Notes: a model not told the origin generated them from the sequence alone. Positions 26,326 to 34,189 are shown, numbered from the stretch's first letter. The stretch is DNA of 64,000 nt from Bacteroidota bacterium (GCA_018267615.1 JAFDYD010000004.1:265409-329408); one strand, 5' to 3'. Program-made: numbers and translations.

Positions 26326-26853
26326 TTCTTTTTGAAATTGTTTCTGAAATTTAATACTCGTCTCATCATAAACTTCGTGTCCGTACCCATGCTTTTCATT
26401 AAGATCATAAATCATATTATAGAGGTCTATTGGGTCTTGCGATTCTGACACCCATCTTGTAACGACTTCTAGCATCTCATTCATTTTTTCCTGATATGTC
26501 ATTCGTCCATCACTTCCCCTGATTCCATCATTGTCGGACTTCTTTTTTCCTCTGTTCAAGAAAATATTTTTTTCATCGTAAATAATCTGCCGACCTTCTG
26601 CATATTCCTTTCCTTTTGGTAGATATTTCATAAGGAGATTTCGTAATCCCTTATAATAAATGTTATATTTTTCCTCTGGATTGTCAAATGACTTTTCGGT
26701 AATTTGTTTCAATTCATTCACCTCTGTCAGGTCGCCTTTATTTACATCAACACGCAACTGCTTGCCTTTGGATTCATTTGCCTTTCTTAGCAGTTCAAGG
26801 CTTTCCATATCTTCAGGGGATAAGCTGGAATCTTTCTTAATCTTGTCTTTCAT
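26314..26853 (-). CDS. Hypothetical passenger protein paired with the XRE-ImmA gene
   Basis: The 179-aa protein is strongly charged and mostly helical, with no signal peptide or membrane segment. I do not recognise a domain. Its ATG lies 17 nt inside the end of the XRE-ImmA gene, so the two are made from one message. The tight overlap suggests a functional pair, for example a protease target or partner. This is inference from arrangement only. Confidence 0.75.
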   Translation of the reverse strand: MKDKIKKDSSLSPEDMESLELLRKANESKGKQLRVDVNKGDLTEVNELKQITEKSFDNPEEKYNIYYKGLRNLLMKYLPKGKEYAEGRQIIYDEKNIFLNRGKKKSDNDGIRGSDGRMTYQEKMNEMLEVVTRWVSESQDPIDLYNMIYDLNEKHGYGHEVYDETSIKFQKQFQKEKGQ

Positions 26854-28045
26854 ATTCTTTATTTAATTCGAAAATAGATTTTAGATACGCTGAAACTTCC
26901 GGTAAAGTACTTTCCTTCCAAACGATCGGTTTTAATTTTTTTATTGCAATCTGGATATCAGGAAAATAATCATTATAAGCTCCGTAATACTTTTTATTGT
27001 TCAACTTGTCTTGAAACCATCTAAAGGAGGAATAAATAAATGACGGATGGATTTCCCATTCTTTAGCATACCTACTAACAACAAAATGATTATTAATATG
27101 GGCTTTTATGAAATTGTACCTTTCCAGTCCGCAAAAATATTCCCTTGAGAAATCTTCTGCTTTATCTTCTATCAAAAACAAATCCGCGTCCCCGTTAATA
27201 TGATATATGTTTTTTTGAATTGAATCAAAATCGAAAAGAACGTGATGTAACTCATGAATTAAAGTTTCCCAAATTGTAGTATATCTTTTATTTAAATCTG
27301 TTAATACGATACAAGGTTTGCCATTTACAGCAAATGTGCCACCGCGAACTTGGGTTAGTGTCAAGTGATTTTGCACTATTACTGTTACGCCGACATTATA
27401 CAAAGCTTTGCACACAGTAAAAAGGCCGTCCTCAACGTCTTGACAGTAGGGTTTGATTTTAACGATAATATCTTTGAGTGCTTCTCTGTCATAATCATTC
27501 GGATTATCTATTGCCTTGAAACATTGATAAGCTGATGCAATCCAAAAGTTTTTCATTTTGTCCGAAAATTTTCTTTTGGTTCTGCTATATAGTGGAGTGG
27601 CCAAATTCTTTTCAAATTCATCGGGACTACTGTATCCAAAGAACAATAATATTTTTAATGTGATTGTATCTATGTCATCGGTGTCTGGCAGAAATCCGAC
27701 CTTTACTAATTTCTTGATGTCGAAATTTTTTCCAATGAAAGCAACTTTCCCGGCGCGTTGTATAGATTTGAAATTTTCGGCTGGTTGATTCGATAAAATT
27801 GTTGGAATTATGTCGGCAACATTTAGTTCAAGGAAATCGGCCAGCTTCATTACATTAACAAGATTAGGTTGCGCGGCTGTTCCATCCACCAAGTCATCGA
27901 AAGTTCGAATATCAATATTTAGCAAGGCTAGAGCCTTAGTTTTGCTAATTTCATATTCTTCCAGTTTCTCCTCAAATACGTCCCGCAAGTTCGGGGGCGC
28001 GATGAAAGACTTTTCGAGTAATACTATATTCTTGCTTTTGGTCAT
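26837..28045 (-). CDS. XRE HTH - ImmA/IrrE metallopeptidase fusion protein
   Basis: The 402-aa protein has an XRE-like helix-turn-helix region at residues about 30-80 (A-L-A-L-L-N-I-D-I-R-T-F-D-D-L) and a C-terminal ImmA/IrrE zinc peptidase domain with H264-E-L-H-H268. In ICEs and phages ImmA-type peptidases cleave a repressor and release excision genes; HTH-fused versions also occur widely. Here the gene is divergent from the transposase gene, and paired palindromes in the shared promoter region fit self-binding. I propose a regulator of the transposon. The 179-aa gene overlaps its 3' end. Confidence 0.85.
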   Translation of the reverse strand: MTKSKNIVLLEKSFIAPPNLRDVFEEKLEEYEISKTKALALLNIDIRTFDDLVDGTAAQPNLVNVMKLADFLELNVADIIPTILSNQPAENFKSIQRAGKVAFIGKNFDIKKLVKVGFLPDTDDIDTITLKILLFFGYSSPDEFEKNLATPLYSRTKRKFSDKMKNFWIASAYQCFKAIDNPNDYDREALKDIIVKIKPYCQDVEDGLFTVCKALYNVGVTVIVQNHLTLTQVRGGTFAVNGKPCIVLTDLNKRYTTIWETLIHELHHVLFDFDSIQKNIYHINGDADLFLIEDKAEDFSREYFCGLERYNFIKAHINNHFVVSRYAKEWEIHPSFIYSSFRWFQDKLNNKKYYGAYNDYFPDIQIAIKKLKPIVWKESTLPEVSAYLKSIFELNKEYERQD

Positions 28046-28047
28046 TT

Positions 28048-28153
28048 ACTGGAACTTTACAGCAAAATTAAGCCTTAATTCTAAATATATCCAAAAAAAA
28101 CTGGAACTTTCCAGTAAAAAATTTTGAATTTATGGCAATATTATATAACTTTG
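28048..28153. promoter_or_regulatory. Divergent promoters and two operators between XRE-ImmA and transposase
   Basis: The palindrome ACTGGAACTTTCCAGT lies at 28100-28115 and a degenerate copy at 28048-28063, beside the XRE-ImmA start. For that gene (minus strand) the boxes are TTTG (28092-28095) and TAATTTTG (28063-28070). For the transposase (plus strand) they are TTTG (28123-28126), a 19-nt spacer and TAACTTTG (28146-28153). The perfect palindrome lies just upstream of both -33 boxes, so one bound protein could control both genes. Confidence 0.75.
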
Positions 28154-28174
28154 TCCCATTATATACCTAATTTA

Positions 28175-29155
28175 ATGGAAGCAAATTTTAAAACTTTACC
28201 GGAATGTTTGGATTACTTCAGTGATGAAGAGGTATGTCGCCAATATTTGGAGCATCAGCGTTGGGGTGGCACTCCGGCTTGTCCATTTTGTGGCGTTATC
28301 AATCCATATAGAACTAACAGAGGTTTTAAATGTCGCGATAAACAATGTGGTAAAAAATTCAGCGTAACAGTTGGAACGGTTTATGAAAATTCAAAAATCA
28401 GTTTACGGTTATGGTTCGCCGTTATATACTTATGCACTTCTTCGAAAAAGGGTATTAGCTCACATCAAGTCGGTCGCCAATTGGGAGTTACACAAAAAAC
28501 GGCATGGTTTCTTTTACATCGCGTTCGTGAAATGCTGAGAGATAAAGCGCCGCAAATGCTGAAAGGAATCGTACAGGTGGACGAGACTTACGTGGGAGGC
28601 TTGGAAAGGAATAAACATCTTAATAAACGAGCTGCGAAAGGGAGAGGTGAGAGCGGAAAAGCAAATGATACTAAGACTCCCGTGTTTGGAATTGCTGAAA
28701 CTGGTGGTAAAGTTGTAGTAAAAGTTTCAGATTGGGTAACAAAAAAAGAGGCACAGGAAATTATTAAGAGACATGTCGAGGATAAGTCCACTATGGTAAC
28801 AGATGGGTACTCTATGTATGCTTTTTTGTCAAAGAAAAATCAATTCAAGCATGTTGTTGTAGATCACTCCCACGGCCAATATGTAAATGGCGGCTTTCAT
28901 ACAAATTCAATAGAGAATTTTTGGAGTTTACTTAAAAGGGGAATCATTGGAATTTTTCATCAAGTTAGTCCCTGGCATTTACAACGATACTGCGACGAAT
29001 TTGCGGCACGCTTCAATTCGCGAAAAATAAGCGATGCCGATAGATTTGAATTGTCAATTAAAAACAGCAACGGGAGACTAAAATACAATGATCTTATTGC
29101 GCAGGGGAAAGAATCCAAAGGTGATGAACCCGATAATGGCATCCTTATAGAATAG
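28175..29155 (+). CDS. IS1595 family transposase (ISXO2-like)
   Basis: From the ATG at 28175 (326 aa) the protein has the N-terminal zinc ribbon (C-P-F-C...C-R-D-K-Q-C) of IS1595 transposases. The catalytic ISXO2-like domain follows, with V-D-E-T-Y-V-G-G, T-D-G-Y-S-M-Y and the H-T-N-S-I-E-N-F-W-S-L-L-K-R block carrying the last acidic residue. It should cut and join the 26-bp ends of the surrounding element. A frame reaching back to a TTG at 28124 runs through the promoter and is rejected as start. No ends close to the gene were found, so the whole 5.2-kb unit is the element. Confidence 0.93.
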   Translation: MEANFKTLPECLDYFSDEEVCRQYLEHQRWGGTPACPFCGVINPYRTNRGFKCRDKQCGKKFSVTVGTVYENSKISLRLWFAVIYLCTSSKKGISSHQVGRQLGVTQKTAWFLLHRVREMLRDKAPQMLKGIVQVDETYVGGLERNKHLNKRAAKGRGESGKANDTKTPVFGIAETGGKVVVKVSDWVTKKEAQEIIKRHVEDKSTMVTDGYSMYAFLSKKNQFKHVVVDHSHGQYVNGGFHTNSIENFWSLLKRGIIGIFHQVSPWHLQRYCDEFAARFNSRKISDADRFELSIKNSNGRLKYNDLIAQGKESKGDEPDNGILIE

Positions 29156-29171
29156 TGTAATAAGATCATTT

Positions 29172-29399
29172 TTATTCGAAATCAAAAAGATCAATGGGTT
29201 TTATTTTAAGAGCCTTCGCAATTGCCGATATATGGCTGATAGAGGTATTTACAGTTCCTCGTTCAATTCTTCCGATCTGACTCAATTCAAATCCTGTACG
29301 ATAGGCAAGTTCCTCCTGCGTTACCTTTTTGGATTGACGAACTTCTTTGAGACGCTTCCCAAATTTTTTTACAAACTTATCGTCGCGGTAGTATTTCAT
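29172..29399 (-). CDS. Small XRE family HTH regulator
   Basis: The 75-aa protein is little more than one helix-turn-helix domain (L-K-E-V-R-Q-S-K-K-V-T-Q-E-E-L-A-Y-R-T-G, I-G-R-I-E-R-G). The ATG at 29399 is preferred over a frame beginning eight codons earlier. It converges with the transposase gene at a 16-nt gap. A perfect GCAAATTTGC palindrome lies 38 nt upstream. It is a second candidate regulator of the transposon. Confidence 0.85.
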   Translation of the reverse strand: MKYYRDDKFVKKFGKRLKEVRQSKKVTQEELAYRTGFELSQIGRIERGTVNTSISHISAIAKALKIKPIDLFDFE

Positions 29400-29436
29400 C
29401 CGCGCAAGGTGACGCAAATGCAATTTAAATATTAGA

Positions 29437-29446
29437 GCAAATTTGC
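29437..29446. promoter_or_regulatory. GCAAATTTGC palindrome between divergent small genes
   Basis: This 10-bp perfect palindrome sits between the solo XRE gene (minus) and the 72-aa gene (plus). On the plus strand a TATTTTTG box follows at 29455-29462. It could be the XRE operator. Confidence 0.4.
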
Positions 29447-29487
29447 CTTATTGATATTTTTGTAATAACTTTCCTGAAACCTTTCAC

Positions 29488-29706
29488 ATGGATACGACCT
29501 CCCTTGCCGAACAATTATTGAACAAAAAATATAGAAATGTGAAGTATATGTTTTATGTACTGGACAATCACCACGAAGTGCAATTTTTTAACGCGAAAGA
29601 TCGAGCAGGAAATCCAATAATCAAAATGCTTCTATTCACGCATCAGTCACAGGAAACAATTATTTACAGTCTCAAACAAGAAGAAATATTTTCTCTATCG
29701 AAATAA
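29488..29706 (+). CDS. Small hypothetical passenger protein, 72 aa
   Basis: The 72-aa protein starts at the ATG at 29488, 26 nt after a TAnnTTTG box. It mixes a helical N-terminus with beta-like hydrophobic stretches (K-Y-M-F-Y-V-L-D, I-I-K-M-L-L-F). No family is recognised. It lies in the transposon between the solo XRE gene and the HicB-like pair. Confidence 0.55.
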   Translation: MDTTSLAEQLLNKKYRNVKYMFYVLDNHHEVQFFNAKDRAGNPIIKMLLFTHQSQETIIYSLKQEEIFSLSK

Positions 29707-30015
29707 CCGCACAGTTATTTTCAATCGATAATTTTCTCATGTTTTTTAGTCCTAACGAATTGCGGTGAATAAAAAGGATAGATTAGCGACATGAGTAGTC
29801 TCGCTATTTTATTTAAGTGTTTGCAGCAAAATGTGTGGAAACATTGTCAATAATTTTGCAAAAAAATCGTTTGAATTTAAAATTTGTTATTTACAAAATA
29901 ATTTTGTAGTGGCATTAATTTTGTAAATTTAGAGTAACTTTGTGCCCAAAAAGGTGTCAAATTTTCGTAAACCCTTCACAATTAACTATTTAATTCATTT
30001 GCTAAAAATTTTTTT
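29707..30015. other. Gene-free AT-rich stretch upstream of the HicB-like pair
   Basis: No coding frame was seen. The last 130 bp hold AT-rich palindromes and a TAACTTTG -7 box for the downstream pair. Confidence 0.5.
29892..29942 (+). promoter_or_regulatory. Palindromic operator array and -7 box of the HicB-like pair
   Basis: TACAAAATAATTTTGTA (29892-29908) is a perfect palindrome. Its half-site AATTTTGTA recurs at 29917-29925, and TAACTTTG follows at 29935-29942. Such half-site arrays next to a promoter are typical for self-repressing antitoxin genes. No well-spaced -33 box was found. Confidence 0.5.
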
Positions 30016-30294
30016 ATGTCATTGAAATTAATCGCGCGAATCGAAGACCATGGAGATCGAGGGTATCTCGCATACATTGACAGCATTAAGGGAATGGTTG
30101 AAACGGCTAATACGCCGGAAGATGCTATGAAAGAATTGCTAATATCATTAAAGGTGAAATTGGCCTATGACTTGGGAATCGAGTTTGATGGGCTAATTGA
30201 AAGTGTAATAACTCCATTGCAAGAGTATAAAATTGAAAAAGCGGAATTATCTGACGGATATGCAGAAAAAGAAATAAATTTGATGTTGTGTTAA
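30016..30294 (+). CDS. HicB-like antitoxin-type protein
   Basis: The 92-aa protein opens with a short beta-hairpin region containing G-Y-L-A-Y-I-D-S-I-K-G-M-V-E-T-A, then T-P-E-D-A-M-K-E-L-L-I-S-L. That resembles the partial RNase-H fold of HicB antitoxins (beta strands, Gly, then an E-A-L type helix). It precedes a 122-aa gene by 34 nt in the same direction and has palindromes upstream. Assignment as an antitoxin is inference, since it lacks the usual C-terminal DNA-binding helix set. Confidence 0.6.
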   Translation: MSLKLIARIEDHGDRGYLAYIDSIKGMVETANTPEDAMKELLISLKVKLAYDLGIEFDGLIESVITPLQEYKIEKAELSDGYAEKEINLMLC

Positions 30295-30328
30295 CGTGAA
30301 ACAATTATGCTGATTAAAAATATTTTTT

Positions 30329-30697
30329 ATGGTATTAGCAGGGTTGAATCAAGAAGATTATTTAGCGATATTAAAAGCCAACGGTTACGAAGTTCTTACT
30401 GATAAGTATTGGGATTTGGAAGGTGTTGAAAGAATAGTTCTTGGAAAAGATGGTCACACATTCGTTATACGCTTAAAAAAGCGGTATGACTATCTCGAGG
30501 TGATAAAGAGGTTTAGAATGTTAGAGATTACGAATATTCCCGAAGAATATAAACAAGATTACGAATCCTGTAATTCTGCATACAATCAGGATATGGCTCA
30601 AAGAGAAAAATGGGCGCAAGCAAGAGCAAAAGCAAAGTCCGCAATAGTAGAGAAAGATAAAAACCTTGATCCCGGTAGCGGAAGTCTGGAGAAATAA
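30329..30697 (+). CDS. Partner of the HicB-like protein, possible HicA-like toxin
   Basis: The 122-aa protein begins Y-L-A-I-L-K-A-N-G-Y-E-V-L and has K-D-G-H-T-F-V-I-R-L-K-K in the middle. This echoes the HicA layout (L-L-K-x-x-G-W...G-S-H-x-x-F) with a central His. The tail is a long charged helix absent from HicA. Gene order (antitoxin-like gene first) is reversed compared with most hicAB loci. A strong terminator follows, closing the unit. Function not established. Confidence 0.55.
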   Translation: MVLAGLNQEDYLAILKANGYEVLTDKYWDLEGVERIVLGKDGHTFVIRLKKRYDYLEVIKRFRMLEITNIPEEYKQDYESCNSAYNQDMAQREKWAQARAKAKSAIVEKDKNLDPGSGSLEK

Positions 30698-30704
30698 AAC
30701 TTTT

Positions 30705-30735
30705 AAGAAAAACGGCTTAACAGGCCGTTTTTCTT
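30705..30735 (+). terminator. Terminator of the HicB-like operon
   Basis: AAGAAAAACGGC and its complement GCCGTTTTTCTT pair perfectly around a 7-nt loop and are followed by TTT. Confidence 0.85.
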
Positions 30736-30883
30736 TTTAAACTAATTGCGCGAAAATTCACTATTGAAGGATATGTATATTGGAAAGACATTCTTTTTTA
30801 CCTGTCTCTTTATTTTCCTTCTATTCAATATGGACAGGATGAAAGGAAAAAAATTTCAATTCCCAAATCTCATAACATTCCCA

Positions 30884-30909
30884 CCAGTCCCAACTAATAT
30901 ATCATTGCC
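30884..30909 (-). repeat. Right terminal inverted repeat of the transposon
   Basis: This is the exact reverse complement of the left end at 25728-25753, followed directly by the 8-bp duplication TGATTATT at 30910-30917. Confidence 0.9.
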
Positions 30910-30917
30910 TGATTATT
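30910..30917 (+). repeat. Target site duplication, right copy
   Basis: TGATTATT matches the eight bases outside the left transposon end. Confidence 0.85.
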
Positions 30918-30951
30918 GTCTAATAATATTTATGGATACTAACGCTGAAGA

Positions 30952-31013
30952 AGAGCGGAGAAACAGGGCGGAGAGCGAAGAACCTTTCGCTCTCCGCCCT
31001 GTTTCTCCGCTCT
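30952..31013. repeat. Perfect 28-bp inverted repeat upstream of the PfkB gene
   Basis: The arms 30952-30979 and 30986-31013 are perfectly complementary with a 6-nt loop. Words such as GCGGAGA recur within each arm, and the flank TTTCGC/GCGAAA resembles the repeat at 6277-6360. It is the main feature of the gap between the HicB-like operon and the PfkB gene. Confidence 0.88.
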
Positions 31014-31097
31014 CTCCGCGAAATATCTTTAGAAGCAAAATTTCATGTAGGTTTGCACGATTTTTCCCGAAAGGGCATTGTTCATCAATTTATTTAT

Positions 31098-32021
31098 ATG
31101 TCATTAATCGCAGTCGGTACCATGGCTTACGACGCCATTGAAACTCCTTTTGGTAAAACAAATAAAATAATTGGCGGATCGGCAACTTATGTAGCTTATG
31201 CTGCATCCAATTTCGTTCGTCCAATTAACCAGATTTCGATTGTAGGATATGATTTTGCCAAGGAAGAAATGGAAGCTTTGAAGAGCCGCGGCGTCAGCCT
31301 CGAAGGCGTTAAGATAATTCCCGATAAAAAATCTTTTTTCTGGAGCGGCAAGTACCATCTTGATATGAATACGCGAGATACATTGATCACAGATCTGAAT
31401 GTGCTAGCTGATTTCAATCCGGTTGTTCCCGACAGTTACCAGGGTAGTGAATTTGTAATGCTCGGCAACCTGGCCCCAAGAATTCAGATCGATGTGATCA
31501 AACAACTGAAGAAGCGTCCGAAATTAATTGCAATGGATACCATGAATTTTTGGATGGAATCAGCCATGGATGATTTGAAAGAGGTTTTGAAAATGGTCGA
31601 TGCATTGATGGTGAACGATAGCGAGGCACGCCAATTGACTGGAGAATTTTCATTGGTGAAAGCTGCCAAATCCATAATGAAAATGGGGCCGAAATATCTT
31701 ATCATCAAAAAAGGGGAGCACGGCGCCTTATTGTTTCATGGTAATAATGTTTTCTTCGCTCCTGCGTTGCCGCTAGAAGACGTATTTGATCCAACCGGAG
31801 CCGGCGATACTTTTGCCGGTGGATTTATGGGTCACCTTGCAAAGACAAAAGATATTTCTTTTGAAAACATGAAAACTGCAATCATAGTGGGTTCTGCCTT
31901 GGCTTCGTTCTGCGTAGAAAAATTCGGTACTGAAAGATTAAAAGAAGTATCCAAAGCAGAGATTGATGCAAGGATTCAGGAATTCGTACAATTGGTGCAA
32001 TTTGATATCGCCCTTGTGTGA
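31098..32021 (+). CDS. PfkB family carbohydrate/nucleoside kinase
   Basis: From the ATG at 31098 the protein has 307 aa. It shows the ribokinase fold: an early Gly motif G-G-S-A-T-Y-V-A and the catalytic anion-hole signature D-P-T-G-A-G-D-T-F-A-G-G, whose Asp is the base. It phosphorylates a sugar or nucleoside, but the substrate is not clear. A longer frame to 31053 reads through intergenic DNA and adds nothing conserved. It stands alone on the plus strand. Confidence 0.9.
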   Translation: MSLIAVGTMAYDAIETPFGKTNKIIGGSATYVAYAASNFVRPINQISIVGYDFAKEEMEALKSRGVSLEGVKIIPDKKSFFWSGKYHLDMNTRDTLITDLNVLADFNPVVPDSYQGSEFVMLGNLAPRIQIDVIKQLKKRPKLIAMDTMNFWMESAMDDLKEVLKMVDALMVNDSEARQLTGEFSLVKAAKSIMKMGPKYLIIKKGEHGALLFHGNNVFFAPALPLEDVFDPTGAGDTFAGGFMGHLAKTKDISFENMKTAIIVGSALASFCVEKFGTERLKEVSKAEIDARIQEFVQLVQFDIALV

Positions 32022-32081
32022 TTCGCTCCATTCATCAGCTTTATCTTTTCTTCTTCACAAAAATGCTTTACGCTCATAAAG

Positions 32082-32109
32082 TTTTATTTAGTTTTCCTGC
32101 TAAATAAAA
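32082..32109. terminator. Hairpin between the PfkB and M13 genes
   Basis: TTTTATTTAG and CTAAATAAAA pair perfectly around an 8-nt loop. It stands between the PfkB stop and the first M13 peptidase start. The absence of G+C in the stem makes its strength doubtful. Confidence 0.45.
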
Positions 32110-32117
32110 ACTCTTTC

Positions 32118-34160
32118 ATGAAAATCATGATACGGGCATTTGCAGTACTGATTGTAACATGCATCTATTTAATCGCATGCAACACACCAGCGCCACCTCC
32201 TGCTACTACACAAAAGTTTCTAGACCCTGCTTCAATGGATTCTTCCGTGAAGCCATCTGATAATTTCTACCTCTTCGTAAATGGCGGATGGTTGAAGAAA
32301 ACTGTTATTCCACCTACAGAATCTTCACTTGGATCTTTTTTGGATTTATATAATAGTACACAGGATAAATTACACGGAATCGTTGAAGATCTTTCCAAAA
32401 CAACTCAGACACCCGGAAGCGTTGAACAAAAGGTTGGTGATTTTTACGCATCTGGTATGGATTCGATTACTATCGACAAAAGAGGATACGATCCGGTAAA
32501 GCCTTACCTGCAAAAAATTGATGCGATCAAAAATGCAAAAGATATCACGCAATATGTGGCACTATTGCAATCGCAGAACAATGGAATTTTATTCGTGCAG
32601 AGCATTGCGCCGGATGAAAAGAATAGTCACATGGATATTGCGGTGTATACTCAAGGCGGACTTAGCCTGCCTGACAGAGATTATTACTTTAAAAAAGATC
32701 CTGCTACACAAGCGATTGTTAGCGCGTACCAGCAATACCTGGAAAAAGCATTTCGATATATAGGATATGATTCAGCATCTGCTGTAAAAAAAATGATTGC
32801 AGTTTATGATTTTGAAAAAAAACTGGCGTCGAGTCATAGAACGAATGTTGAGTTGCGCGATCCGCAAAGTAACTATCACAAACTAGCAGTGAAAGATCTC
32901 GATCAAAAAATGCCCGCCTTCGGTTGGAAATCTACATTGGAGACAATGAGTATTCACTCGGACTCGGTGAATGTAAGTCAGCCTGCATTTTTTTCAAAAA
33001 TCAACGAATTACTTTCAACTGTGCCGATCGACACATGGAAAGACTATCTCCGTTTTCATACGCTTGATGTTTTTGGAGGAGGATTGAGTAGTGATTTTAA
33101 AGATGTGCGATTTGATTTTTATGGAAAAGCATTGAATGGACAAAAGGAAATGAAACCCTTGTGGGATAGAATGGTCGCCGCTACGGATTTTTATTTGGGT
33201 GATGCTTTGGGACAGGTATATGCAAAAAAATATTTTACTGAAGAAGCAAAAAAGCGGATGCTGGAACTCGTGAATAATGAACAGGCGGCATTTGATGCAC
33301 GCCTCGATAAATTGGATTGGATGAGCGATGTTACAAAAGCAAAAGCAAAGGAAAAATTGCATGCATTTCTAAAACAAGTGGGATACCCGGATAAATGGAG
33401 GGATTATAGCAAGGTCAACATCGAGCGGGATAAGTATTTTGAAAATAGAATTTCCGCACAAATAAACGAATATCAGTACCAGGTGAACAAAGTTGGAAAG
33501 CCAGTCGACAGAAATGAATGGGATGTGACAACACCAACGATCAATGCCGGATATTATCCAACTTTCAACAAAATTTTATTTCCTGCAGGCATTTTACAAT
33601 TTCCATTTTTTGATTTGAATGCAGATGATGCTATCAATTATGGCGCAATAGGAATGTTCATCGGTCATGAAATAACACACGGCTTTGATGACCAGGGAAG
33701 GCAATATGACAAAGACGGAAATCTGAAAAGCTGGTGGACGAAAGAGGATAGCGCAAAATTTGTTGAGAAATCAAATAAAGTAATTGCATTGTATAACAGT
33801 TTTGTTGTTCTTGATTCCGTACATGTGAATGGTGCATTGACCAATGGAGAAAATATTGCGGACATTGGCGGAATCGCGATTGCCTACGATGCATTTAAAA
33901 TGACAAAGCAAGGACAGGATACTACAAAGATCGATGGCCTTACTCCGGATCAAAGGTTTTTTCTTTCGTTCGCACAGGCTTGGCGTAGTAAAGAAAAGGA
34001 TGAGTTCACAAGATTTATCGTCAATACAAATCCGCATTCACCCGATATATGGAGAGTGCTCGGGCCGTTGAGAAATTTCCAACCATTTTACGCGGCATTC
34101 AATGTGCAGCCTGGCGATAAAATGTATGTGGCAGACAGCGCAAAAATTAAAATCTGGTAA
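32118..34160 (+). CDS. M13 family (neprilysin-like) zinc metallopeptidase, lipoprotein, copy 1
   Basis: The 680-aa protein begins with a lipoprotein signal ending L-I-A-C. The N-terminal M13 domain is mostly helical. The C-terminal catalytic domain has the zinc site G-H-E-I-T-H-G-F-D-D-Q-G, the third ligand Glu in E-N-I-A-D-I-G-G, and a late P-H-S-P-D-I-W-R segment for substrate binding. It cleaves peptides in the periplasm or at the outer membrane. A close paralogue follows after 29 nt, so the two are one operon. Confidence 0.93.
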   Translation: MKIMIRAFAVLIVTCIYLIACNTPAPPPATTQKFLDPASMDSSVKPSDNFYLFVNGGWLKKTVIPPTESSLGSFLDLYNSTQDKLHGIVEDLSKTTQTPGSVEQKVGDFYASGMDSITIDKRGYDPVKPYLQKIDAIKNAKDITQYVALLQSQNNGILFVQSIAPDEKNSHMDIAVYTQGGLSLPDRDYYFKKDPATQAIVSAYQQYLEKAFRYIGYDSASAVKKMIAVYDFEKKLASSHRTNVELRDPQSNYHKLAVKDLDQKMPAFGWKSTLETMSIHSDSVNVSQPAFFSKINELLSTVPIDTWKDYLRFHTLDVFGGGLSSDFKDVRFDFYGKALNGQKEMKPLWDRMVAATDFYLGDALGQVYAKKYFTEEAKKRMLELVNNEQAAFDARLDKLDWMSDVTKAKAKEKLHAFLKQVGYPDKWRDYSKVNIERDKYFENRISAQINEYQYQVNKVGKPVDRNEWDVTTPTINAGYYPTFNKILFPAGILQFPFFDLNADDAINYGAIGMFIGHEITHGFDDQGRQYDKDGNLKSWWTKEDSAKFVEKSNKVIALYNSFVVLDSVHVNGALTNGENIADIGGIAIAYDAFKMTKQGQDTTKIDGLTPDQRFFLSFAQAWRSKEKDEFTRFIVNTNPHSPDIWRVLGPLRNFQPFYAAFNVQPGDKMYVADSAKIKIW

Positions 34161-34189
34161 ATTTTTTTACATATCATCAAATCTGAAAA

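Larger units (their letters stand above)
25728..30909. mobile_element. IS1595-family transposon with passenger genes
   Basis: The element is 5.18 kb long. It is bounded by perfect 26-bp inverted repeats (25728-25753 and 30884-30909). The 8-bp word TGATTATT stands directly outside both ends (25720-25727 and 30910-30917), which is the expected target duplication length for IS1595-family transposition. It holds one IS1595-type transposase (28175-29155) and passenger genes: 88-aa, 49-aa and 179-aa proteins, an XRE-ImmA/IrrE fusion, a solo XRE regulator, a 72-aa protein and a HicB-like pair. It appears intact and, by its structure, a unit insertion next to the paa regulator. Confidence 0.9.

Noticed and set aside
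28100..29171. Short inverted repeats next to the transposase as ends of a simple insertion sequence
   Set aside because: No complementary ends were found close to the gene. The real ends are the 26-bp repeats far outside with the 8-bp duplication.
25728..30909. Reading the 26-bp repeats as two arms of one ordinary intergenic hairpin split by an insertion
   Set aside because: The 8-bp direct duplication outside both arms and the IS1595 transposase inside fit a transposon better.
30746..31141. 131-aa open frame between the HicB-like operon and the PfkB gene
   Set aside because: It runs through the right transposon end, the 28-bp inverted repeat and the start of the PfkB gene. It has no conserved features.
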